From Shinella sp032095155 (GTDB taxonomy: Bacteria > Pseudomonadota > Alphaproteobacteria > Rhizobiales > Rhizobiaceae), in assembly GCF_049199905.1 (NCBI RefSeq), contig NZ_JBLZPK010000033.1, positions 1-64,000 of the forward strand: a stretch of DNA of 64,000 bases, in the 5' to 3' direction. Below the pieces are notes generated by a model. The model did no database searches, was not told the origin of the DNA, and was given only the letters and a program-made list of their open reading frames with translations. The translations under genes were made by a program, and so were the position numbers. How positions within the stretch are numbered: position 1 is the first letter of the stretch; each line of letters starts with the position of its first letter. Of the stretch, positions 26,429 to 35,781 are shown piece after piece.

Positions 26429-26666
26429 AGGGGGATGGAACCCGGAGCCTGTAGATCAGGCCAGCCTGAGATGAGACCTGCCACTGGCGGGTTGCGACGC
26501 CATGCGTTCTGGGCCATAAAACGCTCCCCACCTGTCGAAGGCCAGCCGTCATCATGAGTGTTGCGGGCCGTGCGTGATCTCTCACGCCACGGCAAATCCC
26601 CCCGCGCTCCGGTTCGGCCCCGGCATGGGTAACGACAATGCGGACCGACAAAAAGGAGAACGCATC
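26429..26666. other. Intergenic region, no gene recognised
   Basis: A stretch of 238 bp between the second glycosyltransferase and the AGE-family gene. It probably holds the promoter of the latter. I found no convincing terminator, operator or small gene. Confidence 0.35.
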
Positions 26667-27899
26667 ATGGGACACCTTGGCACGGCCTGGCGCAAACGCG
26701 ACTACCATCGTCAATGGCTCTGGCGGGAAGCAAACCGCCTGTTCGATTTCTTCCAGAACCGGGCTTTCAATCCGCTCGGCGGCTTCCACGAACTCGACGC
26801 TGAAGGACGGCCGCTCAACGCCGGCAACCCGATCCGCGGTATCCATTCCACCGCACGCATGGTGCACTGCTTTGCGATCGGCAGCCTGCTCGGCCGTCCG
26901 GGCTCGGATGACATCGTCGACCATGGCATGAAATACCTCTGGGAAAAGCATCGCGACGCCGAACGCGGCGGCTACCACTGGTCGCTCGACAATTCCGGCC
27001 TGCTCGATTCGAGCAAGCAGGGTTACGGCCACGCCTTCGTGCTTTTGGCCTCCTCCAGCGCCAAGCTCGCCGGCCATCCGGACGCCGACCGCATGATCGC
27101 CGACGTTACCGACGTGCTCGAAAACCGCTTCTGGGACGCCAAGCACGGTGCCATCGCCGAAGAGTTCGAGGCGGACTGGTCGCCGGTTCCCGGCTATCGC
27201 GGCCAGAACTCCAACATGCATCTGACCGAAGCCCTGATGGCCGCCTTCGAGGCGACCGGCGAAAAAAGCTATCTCGACAAGGCGGAAAGCATCGCCGACC
27301 TCGTCATCCGCCGCCGCGCGGGCGAAAACGGTTTCCGCGTGCCCGAGCATTTCGACGAGAACTGGGTGCTCGACAAGGACTATCGCGGCAACGAGATGTT
27401 TCGCCCCTCCGGCACCACGCCCGGCCACTGGCTGGAATGGGCGCGCCTCATCCTCCAGCTCTATGCGCTGGGTGGCAAACAGCACGACTGGATGCCGGAC
27501 GCCGCCAAAGCGCTTTTTGCGCAGTCCATCGCGCTCGGCTGGGACAAGGAGAAGGGCGGCTTCTTCTATACGCTCGACTGGGCCGACGAGCCCGCCAAGC
27601 GCAACAAGCTGTGGTGGCCGATGGCCGAGGGCGTCGGTGCTGCTGCCTTCCTCGCCGAACATCTGCCGAGCGATTTCCACGAGATCTGGTACCGCAAGAT
27701 CTGGGATGCCATTTCCCGCCATTTCCTCGATCAGGACCGCGGCGGCTGGCATGAGGAGCTGACGGAAGATCTCGTGCCGAGCTACACCCTTTTCGCCGGC
27801 AAGGGGGACATCTATCATGCTCTGCAGGCCTGCCTGATCCCGCTCTATCCGGCGACGGGCAGCCTGACCAAGGGCATCATCGAATCCGGCGGCCGCTAG
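26667..27899 (+). CDS. AGE family sugar isomerase/epimerase (mannose isomerase-like)
   Basis: Cytosolic (alpha/alpha)6-barrel enzyme of 410 residues that interconverts aldoses and ketoses or epimers, most like D-mannose isomerase/YihS. The family's His residues are visible at about 185 (QNSNMHLTEALMAAFE), 254 (TTPGHWLEWARLIL) and 384 (KGDIYHALQACLIPL), close to those of YihS. The ATG at 26667 has AAAAAGGAGAA upstream. The neighbouring glycosyltransferases make a sugar-processing role attractive, but the 238-bp gap means it need not be in their operon. Sulfoquinovose or another sugar is also possible. Confidence 0.82.
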   Translation: MGHLGTAWRKRDYHRQWLWREANRLFDFFQNRAFNPLGGFHELDAEGRPLNAGNPIRGIHSTARMVHCFAIGSLLGRPGSDDIVDHGMKYLWEKHRDAERGGYHWSLDNSGLLDSSKQGYGHAFVLLASSSAKLAGHPDADRMIADVTDVLENRFWDAKHGAIAEEFEADWSPVPGYRGQNSNMHLTEALMAAFEATGEKSYLDKAESIADLVIRRRAGENGFRVPEHFDENWVLDKDYRGNEMFRPSGTTPGHWLEWARLILQLYALGGKQHDWMPDAAKALFAQSIALGWDKEKGGFFYTLDWADEPAKRNKLWWPMAEGVGAAAFLAEHLPSDFHEIWYRKIWDAISRHFLDQDRGGWHEELTEDLVPSYTLFAGKGDIYHALQACLIPLYPATGSLTKGIIESGGR

Positions 27900-27935
27900 G
27901 CCGCCTCTTTCTGCCGCAAGGCAGGCGGGAGAGAC

Positions 27936-28343
27936 ATGATCGACATACCGGAGCAGATCTCTACCGCCTGGATCGCCGCCGCATCGGTGGCGTTCCTGAT
28001 CAAGCACTTCCTGGCGGATTTTCTGCTGCAGACCGACTGGATGGCGGCGGGCAAGGACCGGCCGAAAGGCTGGCTCCTGCCGCTTGCCGCCCATGCCGGC
28101 GTGCATGGTGTTATGACGGCGGCGCTCTTTCTCGCCATCGCGCCGCCGCTGGCCTGGCTCGGCCTCGCCGACATGCTGATCCACGGCGCCATCGACCGCT
28201 TGAAGAGCCTTTCAACCCACAGAAAGGCGCTGACACCGCGCCAGACAGCCTTTTGGTGGCTGTTCGGCCTTGACCAGAGCCTGCATCACCTTACGCATAT
28301 CGGCCTTGCGATCGTGCTCGCAGCGGCCGGGTCCGCCGCTTAA
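27936..28343 (+). CDS. DUF3307 family membrane protein
   Basis: A 135-residue inner-membrane protein with about four hydrophobic segments. The DUF3307 pattern is visible: KHFLADFLLQTDWMAAGK near residues 24-41, HAGVHGVMTAAL, LIHGAIDRLKS and LDQSLHHLTHIGLA, with several conserved His and Asp residues that could bind metal or carry a redox group. It follows the AGE-family gene by 36 bp and converges, with a 4-bp overlap of stop codons, on a regulator gene. No reaction is known for the family. Confidence 0.8.
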   Translation: MIDIPEQISTAWIAAASVAFLIKHFLADFLLQTDWMAAGKDRPKGWLLPLAAHAGVHGVMTAALFLAIAPPLAWLGLADMLIHGAIDRLKSLSTHRKALTPRQTAFWWLFGLDQSLHHLTHIGLAIVLAAAGSAA

Positions 28344-29212
28344 GCCAGCGCTTCGCGCAGCAGAAGATCGGTCAGCGCAAACTGATCGGCAAACCAGCGA
28401 TCGGCGGCATGCCACATCAGCGGCGTCAGCTTGATATCGTGGCCGCCGCGCGCATCCGTCTCGACAAGCCCGGCATCGCGCGCCGCCTCGACGATCCGGC
28501 GCACATGGGTGCGTGACACGCCGGTCTGCGTTGCCAGCCGCTGATAGCCTGTCGTCACGACCGCGCCGTCATTCTCCTGCGCGCCGCGCAGAAGCAGCAG
28601 CATGATCATGTAGCCGCAGTCATGCGCGAAAAACGGCGCCAGCGGCAGATGGCGCCGGATGAGGCGGCTGATGTCGGGCAGATGCCCGAGTGTCGCCCGG
28701 CGGATGCCCTTGTGCAGCGCCGCATCGGGCGATCCCTTCCGCCCTTCGGTGGGCGACAGGCCGAACGACGACAACGCATCCAGCAGAAGACCGAGCACCC
28801 TGGCATCGCGCGCAAGAAGCGCGTTGCTCGGCACGAGCAGGCGGACGCGCCGGTCGGACGCATGGGGCTGCTGGGAGAGAAAACCGTATTTGCGCAGGCA
28901 CGAGACCTGCGCCTCGACACGGTTGCGGCTGGCGATGCCGAGGTCCGTCACCTCCCGCTGAAGCCGGCCGAGCGTCAGCCAGGTGGAGGACTGCGTGATG
29001 TCCTGCCCAGCATGCAGCGCGAGCACCGCGAGGTAACACAGAAACCGCCCCTCCTCGAGGACAAGGCGGTTGAAGAGATGGTTTCCATCATAAAGCGCCA
29101 GCTTGCCGGCAATCAGCCTGTCGCGCGCCTCGGCAAAGCCCGGAGCGCTCAAGAACTGGTACGGCGGCACGCGAAACGCGACCGAGCAATCGTCGAATGT
29201 GACCTGATCCAT
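28340..29212 (-). CDS. Putative helix-turn-helix regulator, family not recognised
   Basis: A 290-residue protein with two helix-turn-helix-like segments: TLGRLQREVTDLGIASRNRV followed by CLRKYGFLSQQ in the N-terminal half, and YQRLATQTGVSRTHVRRIVE with AARDAGLVETD near the C-terminus. Both look like MarR/GntR-type winged helices. No signal peptide or transmembrane segment is seen. The ATG at 29212 has GGGGGGC upstream; the frame is open further but without a ribosome site. It is divergent from the AraC gene and shares with it a region holding a perfect TTGTCTGACAA palindrome. Confidence 0.6.
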   Translation of the reverse strand: MDQVTFDDCSVAFRVPPYQFLSAPGFAEARDRLIAGKLALYDGNHLFNRLVLEEGRFLCYLAVLALHAGQDITQSSTWLTLGRLQREVTDLGIASRNRVEAQVSCLRKYGFLSQQPHASDRRVRLLVPSNALLARDARVLGLLLDALSSFGLSPTEGRKGSPDAALHKGIRRATLGHLPDISRLIRRHLPLAPFFAHDCGYMIMLLLLRGAQENDGAVVTTGYQRLATQTGVSRTHVRRIVEAARDAGLVETDARGGHDIKLTPLMWHAADRWFADQFALTDLLLREALA

Positions 29213-29478
29213 GCCTGCCCCCCTATGCGAACCGGCGCGATGTTCCATTTCGGCGCGCCCGCGGGCCTGAATAGACCCATTATTTTCCATGGGGTTCGAG
29301 TGGGCGCGAACTGTCAATCATGGCAATTGTCTGACAACGCGATATGAGACGTAGCGACAAAAGAATGATACGCAATGCCAAACCGCTCAAATTTCAACGC
29401 CTTGCGAATTTCCGGGAACCTTCGCCCGCCGCACCGACTTGAAAGGTGTATGCCCGCAGCCAACAATCGTGAGACGCA
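29213..29478. promoter_or_regulatory. Divergent promoter region with TTGTCTGACAA palindrome
   Basis: The region separates the HTH regulator from the AraC gene. TTGTC-T-GACAA at 29327-29337 is a perfect 5-1-5 inverted repeat and resembles sites bound by FCD-type GntR regulators. A related TTGGTCTGACA occurs upstream of the GntR gene at 46.0 kb. It may control one or both of the divergent genes. Confidence 0.5.
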
Positions 29479-30528
29479 ATGAGTCCTGCCGACAAGCTGC
29501 CGTCCAACTCCGTGACCGCACAGGCCGGTCCTGACCTGCGCCGCGCAAGCCAGCTCTTTGCCGAAACCCTCGACCCTGTGTTCCGCACGACCTTGCTGAC
29601 ACCGGAACGGCCGGACGATTTCCATGCCGACCTTTCCACCTATTTCATGGGACCGGCGCTGTTCTTCGTCGCCGACATGGCGGGCACGACCTACACGTTC
29701 TCGCGCGACATGCGCCGGATCGCCCGCACCGGGCTCGATCTGATTTTCGTGCAGGTGACGCTCGAAGGCAGCGACCTGCGCACCGTCAACGGCGAGACGA
29801 TCCTGGTCGAGGCCGGCGACATCTCCCTCTTCGACCTGTCGCGTCCCATGCAATCGGAGACACAGCACTGCCGCAACCTCACGCTCGTCTTGCCGCGCCA
29901 CATGCTGTTCAGCAAGGACGTGCAGAATGATGCACTGCACGGTCTCGTACTGAAGCGCTCGACCAGCACGGCCCGGCTCATCGGCAGCCACCTGCGTGCG
30001 CTCTTCGACGATCTCTCCGATATCACCCAGGCCGAAGCGCCGGCGATCGTCACCGCGACGGCAAACCTCGTCACCAACCTGATCGGGCCACAGGTCAGCA
30101 ATCGCAGCCAGCCCGCCCCTACCGTGCGCGGCGCCGTGATCATGGAGGTCCGCCGCTACATCGAGCAGAACATCGCCCAGCAGGACCTTGGTCCCGATCA
30201 TCTGTGCAAGATGTTCGGTCTGTCGCGCGCCACGCTCTACCGGCTTTTCGAGCCGGTCGGCGGCGTGACCGACTATATCCGCACACGCCGTCTGCGCGCC
30301 GCCTTCGACCTGTTGACGAATGACGGCAAGCGTACCGTGGGCGAAGTTGCCTATGCCTGTGGTTTCCCTGATATTTCCGCCTTTTCCCGCGCATTCCGCC
30401 ACCAGTTCGGCATGAGCCCGAGCGAAGTGCGCGACATGGGCGACCGCGGCCCGCTCGCGCTGACCGCCGCCCAACGGCAGACCGCCGCCTCCGTGCATGA
30501 CTGGCTGCGTATCGTCGGATCCTTATAG
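29479..30528 (+). CDS. AraC family transcriptional regulator
   Basis: A 349-residue regulator. The C-terminal third has the two-helix AraC DNA-binding domain: EQNIAQQDLGPDHLCKMFGL, SRATLYRLFEPVGGVTDYIR, then GEVAYACGFPDISAFSRAFR and FGMSPSEVRDMG. The N-terminal part is an AraC-binding-like sensor of the oxidoreductase-regulator type (FVQVTLEGSDLRTVNGE, EAGDISLFDLSRP). It is followed 80 bp later by the polyamine operon, which it probably activates in response to an amine or a product. The effector is not known. Confidence 0.88.
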   Translation: MSPADKLPSNSVTAQAGPDLRRASQLFAETLDPVFRTTLLTPERPDDFHADLSTYFMGPALFFVADMAGTTYTFSRDMRRIARTGLDLIFVQVTLEGSDLRTVNGETILVEAGDISLFDLSRPMQSETQHCRNLTLVLPRHMLFSKDVQNDALHGLVLKRSTSTARLIGSHLRALFDDLSDITQAEAPAIVTATANLVTNLIGPQVSNRSQPAPTVRGAVIMEVRRYIEQNIAQQDLGPDHLCKMFGLSRATLYRLFEPVGGVTDYIRTRRLRAAFDLLTNDGKRTVGEVAYACGFPDISAFSRAFRHQFGMSPSEVRDMGDRGPLALTAAQRQTAASVHDWLRIVGSL

Positions 30529-30540
30529 CCATCTTGCCGT

Positions 30541-30586
30541 TTGACAGCTGACATCACATCAAACAATATGTGATCACATTTATCGA
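30541..30586 (+). promoter_or_regulatory. Promoter and palindromic operator of the polyamine operon
   Basis: A TTGACA -35 box at 30541-30546 and a weak CAATAT -10 at 30564-30569, 17 bp apart. A perfect 12-bp palindrome ATGTGATCACAT at 30568-30579 overlaps the -10/start region, and ATCACAT at 30553-30559 pairs with ATGTGAT at 30568-30574 as a second inverted repeat. A repressor binding here would block transcription. The leader would be about 30 nt if translation starts at 30608. Confidence 0.55.
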
Positions 30587-30607
30587 ATGAACCAGCTGGA
30601 GATCGGG

Positions 30608-31981
30608 ATGGAGAGGGCGAACCTGGAGGCGCGCGCCCGCGCGCTTGTCGAGGCGGAAGCTGAAGTTTTTCGCGCGAAGCGGCCGCGCTGTGAGGCGGCG
30701 CATGACGAGGCGACATCGGGCTTCTTCGACGGCGTGCCGCAGCATTGGATGCTCGACTGGCCCACCCCCTTCCCGCTCGTCGTCGATCAGGCAAGCGGCG
30801 TCGAGCTCGTCGATCTCGACGGCAACCGTATCGTCGATGTCTGCCTTGGCGATACCGGCGCGATGTTCGGCCACGGTCCTGCGCCGGTCCTAGAGGCTTT
30901 GAAGAACGCCGGCACACGCGGCCTGACCACCATGCTGCCCTCCTCGGATGCCCAGATCGTCGGCCGCCTGCTGGTCGAGCGCTTCGGCCTGCCGCGCTGG
31001 CAGCTCGGCGCAACGGCAAGCGATGCCAACCGCTTTGCCATCCGCGTCGCCCGCGCCGTCACCGGTCGCGCCAAGCTGCTGGTCTTCGACGGCTGCTACC
31101 ACGGCGCCGTGGACGACACGCTGGTCGATCTCGTCGACGGCAAGACCATTTCGCGCCGCAACCTGCTTGGCCAGGTGCGCGATCTCGGCGAACTCACCGT
31201 CTCCCTTCCCTTCAATGACGAAGCCGCGCTGGAAAAGGCGCTTGCCGCACACGACATCGCCTGCGTGCTTGCCGAACCGGTCATGACCAATTGCGGCATG
31301 ATCCCGCCCGCCCCCGGCTTCCACGATGCGCTGCGACGCCTCACCCGCGCCGCCGGCACGCTGCTCCTGATCGACGAGACGCACACGATCTCCACCGGCC
31401 TTGGCGGCTATTCGATGGTACATGGGCTGGAGCCCGACCTCGTCGTGATGGGCAAACCGATCGGCGGCGGCGTTCCCGTCAGCGTCTGGGGCATGACCCA
31501 GGCGATTTCCGACAAGCTGCATGTCATCCGCCGCGAGCATAGCGGCCACGGCCATTCCGGCATCGGCACGACGCTGTCAGGCAGCGCGCTGCAGCTCGCC
31601 TGCCTGCGCGCCTGCCTCGAACATGTCATGACCGAGGATGCCTATCGCAGGATGCAGGCGAATGCCGATCGCATTGAGGCGGGCTTCAAGGCCGCGATTG
31701 CCGCCGCCGGCCTCGACTGGACCGTCTCGCGCGTCGGCGCGCGGCTGGAGGTCGTCTTCTCGCCCGTGCCGGTGACAAATGCAGCTGAAGCGCGTGCCGC
31801 AGCCTCCGATGTCATCGAGGCTGCCCTACACCTTTCCATGCTCAATCTCGGCTATCTGCTGACGCCGTTCCACAACATGGTGCTCGTCAGCCCCGCCCTT
31901 TCGGAAAAGCAAGCCGACGGGCTCGTCGCTGCCTTCGCCACCGTCATCGGACGCCTGGCGGAACGGAGGGCTGCCGCGTGA
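30608..31981 (+). CDS. Class III PLP-dependent aminotransferase
   Basis: A 457-residue cytosolic fold-type I enzyme, similar to the glutamate-1-semialdehyde aminomutase/omega-aminotransferase group. Motifs are LVDLDGNRIVDVCLGDTGAM, the PLP-region FDGCYHGAVDDTLVD, LIDETHTISTGLGGYS, and the lysine in DLVVMGKPIGGGVPVSVWGM. The ATG at 30608 is preferred because GGAG lies 6 bases upstream; an in-frame ATG at 30587 lacks a ribosome site and is within the promoter-proximal sequence. It overlaps the next gene by 4 bp. With the neighbours it probably takes an amino group off a polyamine or a gamma-glutamyl derivative. Confidence 0.87.
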   Translation: MERANLEARARALVEAEAEVFRAKRPRCEAAHDEATSGFFDGVPQHWMLDWPTPFPLVVDQASGVELVDLDGNRIVDVCLGDTGAMFGHGPAPVLEALKNAGTRGLTTMLPSSDAQIVGRLLVERFGLPRWQLGATASDANRFAIRVARAVTGRAKLLVFDGCYHGAVDDTLVDLVDGKTISRRNLLGQVRDLGELTVSLPFNDEAALEKALAAHDIACVLAEPVMTNCGMIPPAPGFHDALRRLTRAAGTLLLIDETHTISTGLGGYSMVHGLEPDLVVMGKPIGGGVPVSVWGMTQAISDKLHVIRREHSGHGHSGIGTTLSGSALQLACLRACLEHVMTEDAYRRMQANADRIEAGFKAAIAAAGLDWTVSRVGARLEVVFSPVPVTNAAEARAAASDVIEAALHLSMLNLGYLLTPFHNMVLVSPALSEKQADGLVAAFATVIGRLAERRAAA

Positions 31982-33369
31982 GCCGTGACCTCGCTAGCCG
32001 CCCGCCCGAGGCCGCCGACATTGCCGAAGCCGAAGCCTTCCTTGCCGCGCATCCAGAGATCACGTCTTTCGATCTCGTGCTGATCGATCTCAACGGCATC
32101 GCACGTGGAAAGATCATCCGGCGGCATGAACTGCTGCCGATCTTCCGCTCCGGCCGCCATCTGCCCGGCTCCATTCTCGGCCTCGACGTAACAGGCGAGG
32201 ATGTCGAGGAAACCGGCCTCGTCTGGGCGGACGGCGATGCCGACCGCCGCGCCTGGCCGATACCGGGTTCGCTGGTTCCCCTGCCCTGGACGTCGCCATC
32301 GCGCGGCGAAGTCCGCCTCGCGCTCTTCGAGCTGGATGGTACGCCGATGGCGGTCGATCCGCGCCATGCGCTGGCACGCCAGGTGCAACTGCTGGAAGCC
32401 GAGGGTTTCCACCCGGTCCTCGCCTATGAGCTGGAATTCTACCTGCTCGACCGCGAACGCGCCGCCGATGGCAGCTTCCAGCCGCTCCGCCTGCCGCTCT
32501 CGGGCGAGCGGCCGGATGGCATCCAGGTCTATGGCGTCACCGAACTCGACCGGCTGGAACCCTTCATCGACGCGGTCTATCGCGGCGCGGAAGCGCAGGG
32601 CCTGCCCGTCGAAACGATGATCTCGGAATATGCCCAGGGCCAGTTCGAACTGACCTTGCGCCATGGCAGTGCGCTGCGCGCCGCTGACGATCTCGCCATG
32701 CTGAAGCGTCTTATCCGGGCGCTTGCAGTGCGCCACGGAATGATGGCCTGCTTCATGGCAAAGCCCTTTGCCGGCCGCGCCGGCTCCGGCATGCATGTCC
32801 ATGCAAGCCTTGCCGATGCAAGCGGCAGCAACCTCTTCGCCGATCCCGCCGAGGCGGCGCTGTCGCCGCTGCTGAAACACGCCGTCGCCGGCCTGCTCGA
32901 AACGATGCACGAATCCATGCTCGTCTTCGCACCCCATTTCAATTCCTGGCGCCGCTTCTCCGCGCAGAGCTACGCGCCGACCACGCCGACCTGGGGTACC
33001 AACAACCGCAGCGTCGCCGTGCGCGTCCCCGCTGGCTCGCCCGCCGGCCGCCATCTCGAACAACGCGCCGCCGGTATCGATTCCAACCCCTATCTCGTCG
33101 GCGCGACAGTGCTTTCAGGCATGCGCAAGGGCCTGCTCGCCAAGGCCGATCCCGGCCCGGAAACCACCGCCTATGCCGAAGCGACGGGCGACGAACTGCC
33201 GCCGGACTGGCGCGGCGCCATCGAAACGGCGACACGCTCCACCTTCCTGAAGGACGCGCTCGGCGAACGCCTGCACCACGTCTATCTTGCCCTCAAGCGC
33301 GCCGAATACCGCCGCTTCGCCAGCGAGGTGACGGCGCTGGAGCGCACGCTCTATGGCGAGATCGTCTGA
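31978..33369 (+). CDS. Glutamine synthetase family protein (gamma-glutamylpolyamine synthetase-like)
   Basis: A 463-residue ligase of the glutamine-synthetase superfamily, PuuA-like, expected to join glutamate to an amine with ATP. Motifs include DLNGIARGKIIRRHELLPIF, the metal-site AYELEFYLLD, EYAQGQFELTLRHGSAL, SGMHVHASLADASG and TTPTWGTNNRSVAVRVP. The GTG start at 31978 overlaps the stop of the aminotransferase gene. Canonical GlnA signatures are changed in the manner of amine-specific members. In this operon a polyamine or its acetylated product is the probable substrate. Confidence 0.87.
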   Translation: MSRDLASRPPEAADIAEAEAFLAAHPEITSFDLVLIDLNGIARGKIIRRHELLPIFRSGRHLPGSILGLDVTGEDVEETGLVWADGDADRRAWPIPGSLVPLPWTSPSRGEVRLALFELDGTPMAVDPRHALARQVQLLEAEGFHPVLAYELEFYLLDRERAADGSFQPLRLPLSGERPDGIQVYGVTELDRLEPFIDAVYRGAEAQGLPVETMISEYAQGQFELTLRHGSALRAADDLAMLKRLIRALAVRHGMMACFMAKPFAGRAGSGMHVHASLADASGSNLFADPAEAALSPLLKHAVAGLLETMHESMLVFAPHFNSWRRFSAQSYAPTTPTWGTNNRSVAVRVPAGSPAGRHLEQRAAGIDSNPYLVGATVLSGMRKGLLAKADPGPETTAYAEATGDELPPDWRGAIETATRSTFLKDALGERLHHVYLALKRAEYRRFASEVTALERTLYGEIV

Positions 33370-33371
33370 CC

Positions 33372-34406
<1,035 letters not shown>

Positions 34407-34413
34407 GGCGCTC

Positions 34414-35562
34414 TCAAACATCCTTCAGCAGGTTGTTGCGCGAGAGGTTCTTCACGTCGCGCTCGCCGCAGAGCGCCATCGTGATGTCGAGTTCCTTGCG
34501 GATGATCTCCAGCGTGCGGCGCACGCCCGCCTTGCCGCCGGCGCCGAGGCCGTAGAGGAAGGGACGGCCGATATAGGTGCCCTTGGCGCCGTAGCACAGT
34601 GCCTTCAGCACGTCCTGGCCGGAGCGGATGCCACCATCGAGATGGACTTCCATCTGGTCGCCGACGGCATCGACGATGCGCGGCAGCATGCTGATCGAGG
34701 AGGCGGCACCGTCAAGCTGGCGGCCGCCGTGGTTGGAGACGATGATCGCGTCCGCACCGCTGCCGAGCGACATGCGCGCATCTTCCTCGTCGAGGATGCC
34801 CTTGAGGATCAGCTTGCCGCCCCAGCGCTCACGGATCCACTCGATATCCTTCCAGGAGAGCTGCGGATCGAACTGTTCCGAGGTCCAGGAGGAGAGCGAT
34901 GAAAGGTCGCCGACCCCCTTGGCGTGGCCGACGATGTTGCCGAAGGTGCGGCGCTTGGTGCCGAGCATGTCGAGGCACCAGAAAGGCCGCGTCGCCATCT
35001 GCCAGAGATGTTTCGGCGTGAAGCGCGGCGGAGCGGACAAGCCGTTGCGCAGGTCCTTGTGGCGCTGGCCGAGGATTTGCAGGTCGAGCGTCAGCACCAG
35101 AGCGGAGCAGCCGGCAGCCTTGGCGCGATCGATGAGGTTCAGCACGAAATCCCGGTCCTGCATCACATAGAGCTGGAACCAGAACGGCTTTGATGTAACC
35201 GAGCGTACATCCTCAATCGAGCAGATGCTCATCGTCGAGAGCGTGAAGGGCACGCCGAACTCCTCGGCCGCCTGGGCGGCCAGCATTTCACCATCGGCAT
35301 GCTGCATGCCGGTGAAGCCGGTCGGGGCAATGGCGACGGGCATGGAGACGTTCTCGCCGATCATCTCGCTGGCGAGCGACCGGTTGGTCATGTCGACGAG
35401 CACGCGCTGACGCAGCTTGATCTTGTGGAAGTCCTCTTCGTTGGCGCGGTAGGTCCCCTCGGTCCAGGCACCCGAATCCGCGTATTCGAAGAACATCTTT
35501 GGCACACGACGACGTGCCTGTTCCTTGAGGTCTGCGATCGTCAGGGCCTGCTCTACGCTCAT
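34414..35562 (-). CDS. lldD: FMN-dependent alpha-hydroxy acid dehydrogenase (L-lactate dehydrogenase LldD-like)
   Basis: A 382-residue FMN enzyme that oxidises L-lactate or a related 2-hydroxy acid, usually passing electrons to quinone at the membrane. It shows MFFEYADSGAWTEGTYRANE at the N-terminus, MPVAIAPTGFTGMQHADGE, FQLYVMQDRD, and the catalytic block IIVSNHGGRQLDGA (His and Arg), then HLDGGIRSGQDVLKAL. Its length is that of LldD. The family includes glycolate and mandelate oxidases, so the substrate is likely but not certain. It is a single gene with AGGACGAG before the ATG. Confidence 0.85.
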   Translation of the reverse strand: MSVEQALTIADLKEQARRRVPKMFFEYADSGAWTEGTYRANEEDFHKIKLRQRVLVDMTNRSLASEMIGENVSMPVAIAPTGFTGMQHADGEMLAAQAAEEFGVPFTLSTMSICSIEDVRSVTSKPFWFQLYVMQDRDFVLNLIDRAKAAGCSALVLTLDLQILGQRHKDLRNGLSAPPRFTPKHLWQMATRPFWCLDMLGTKRRTFGNIVGHAKGVGDLSSLSSWTSEQFDPQLSWKDIEWIRERWGGKLILKGILDEEDARMSLGSGADAIIVSNHGGRQLDGAASSISMLPRIVDAVGDQMEVHLDGGIRSGQDVLKALCYGAKGTYIGRPFLYGLGAGGKAGVRRTLEIIRKELDITMALCGERDVKNLSRNNLLKDV

Positions 35563-35726
35563 CTCGTCCTCACACGTCGGGCCGCGGCCACGACATTCCG
35601 TCCATCGGGATGGTCAATCTTTAAGAGCAGGATGGAGACGCGGCAAGGGCTCGCGGGCACAATCGAATGTAAATGAACTATTTATCAATAAAATACTCCA
35701 CTCGGAGCGAAACGTACCATATGGAA

Positions 35727-35760
35727 ACAAAAACGCCCTCCCGACGGAGCCGGAAGGGCG
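35727..35760 (-). terminator. Rho-independent terminator of the aldolase gene
   Basis: CGCCCT at 35734-35739 pairs with AGGGCG at 35755-35760, with an inner CCG/CGG pairing. The A run at 35727-35733 becomes a T run on the minus strand. It lies 22 bp after the aldolase stop. The rest of 35563-35726, upstream of the LldD gene, must hold its promoter. Confidence 0.75.
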
Positions 35761-35781
35761 CTGAACGATCCCGCGACGCGC

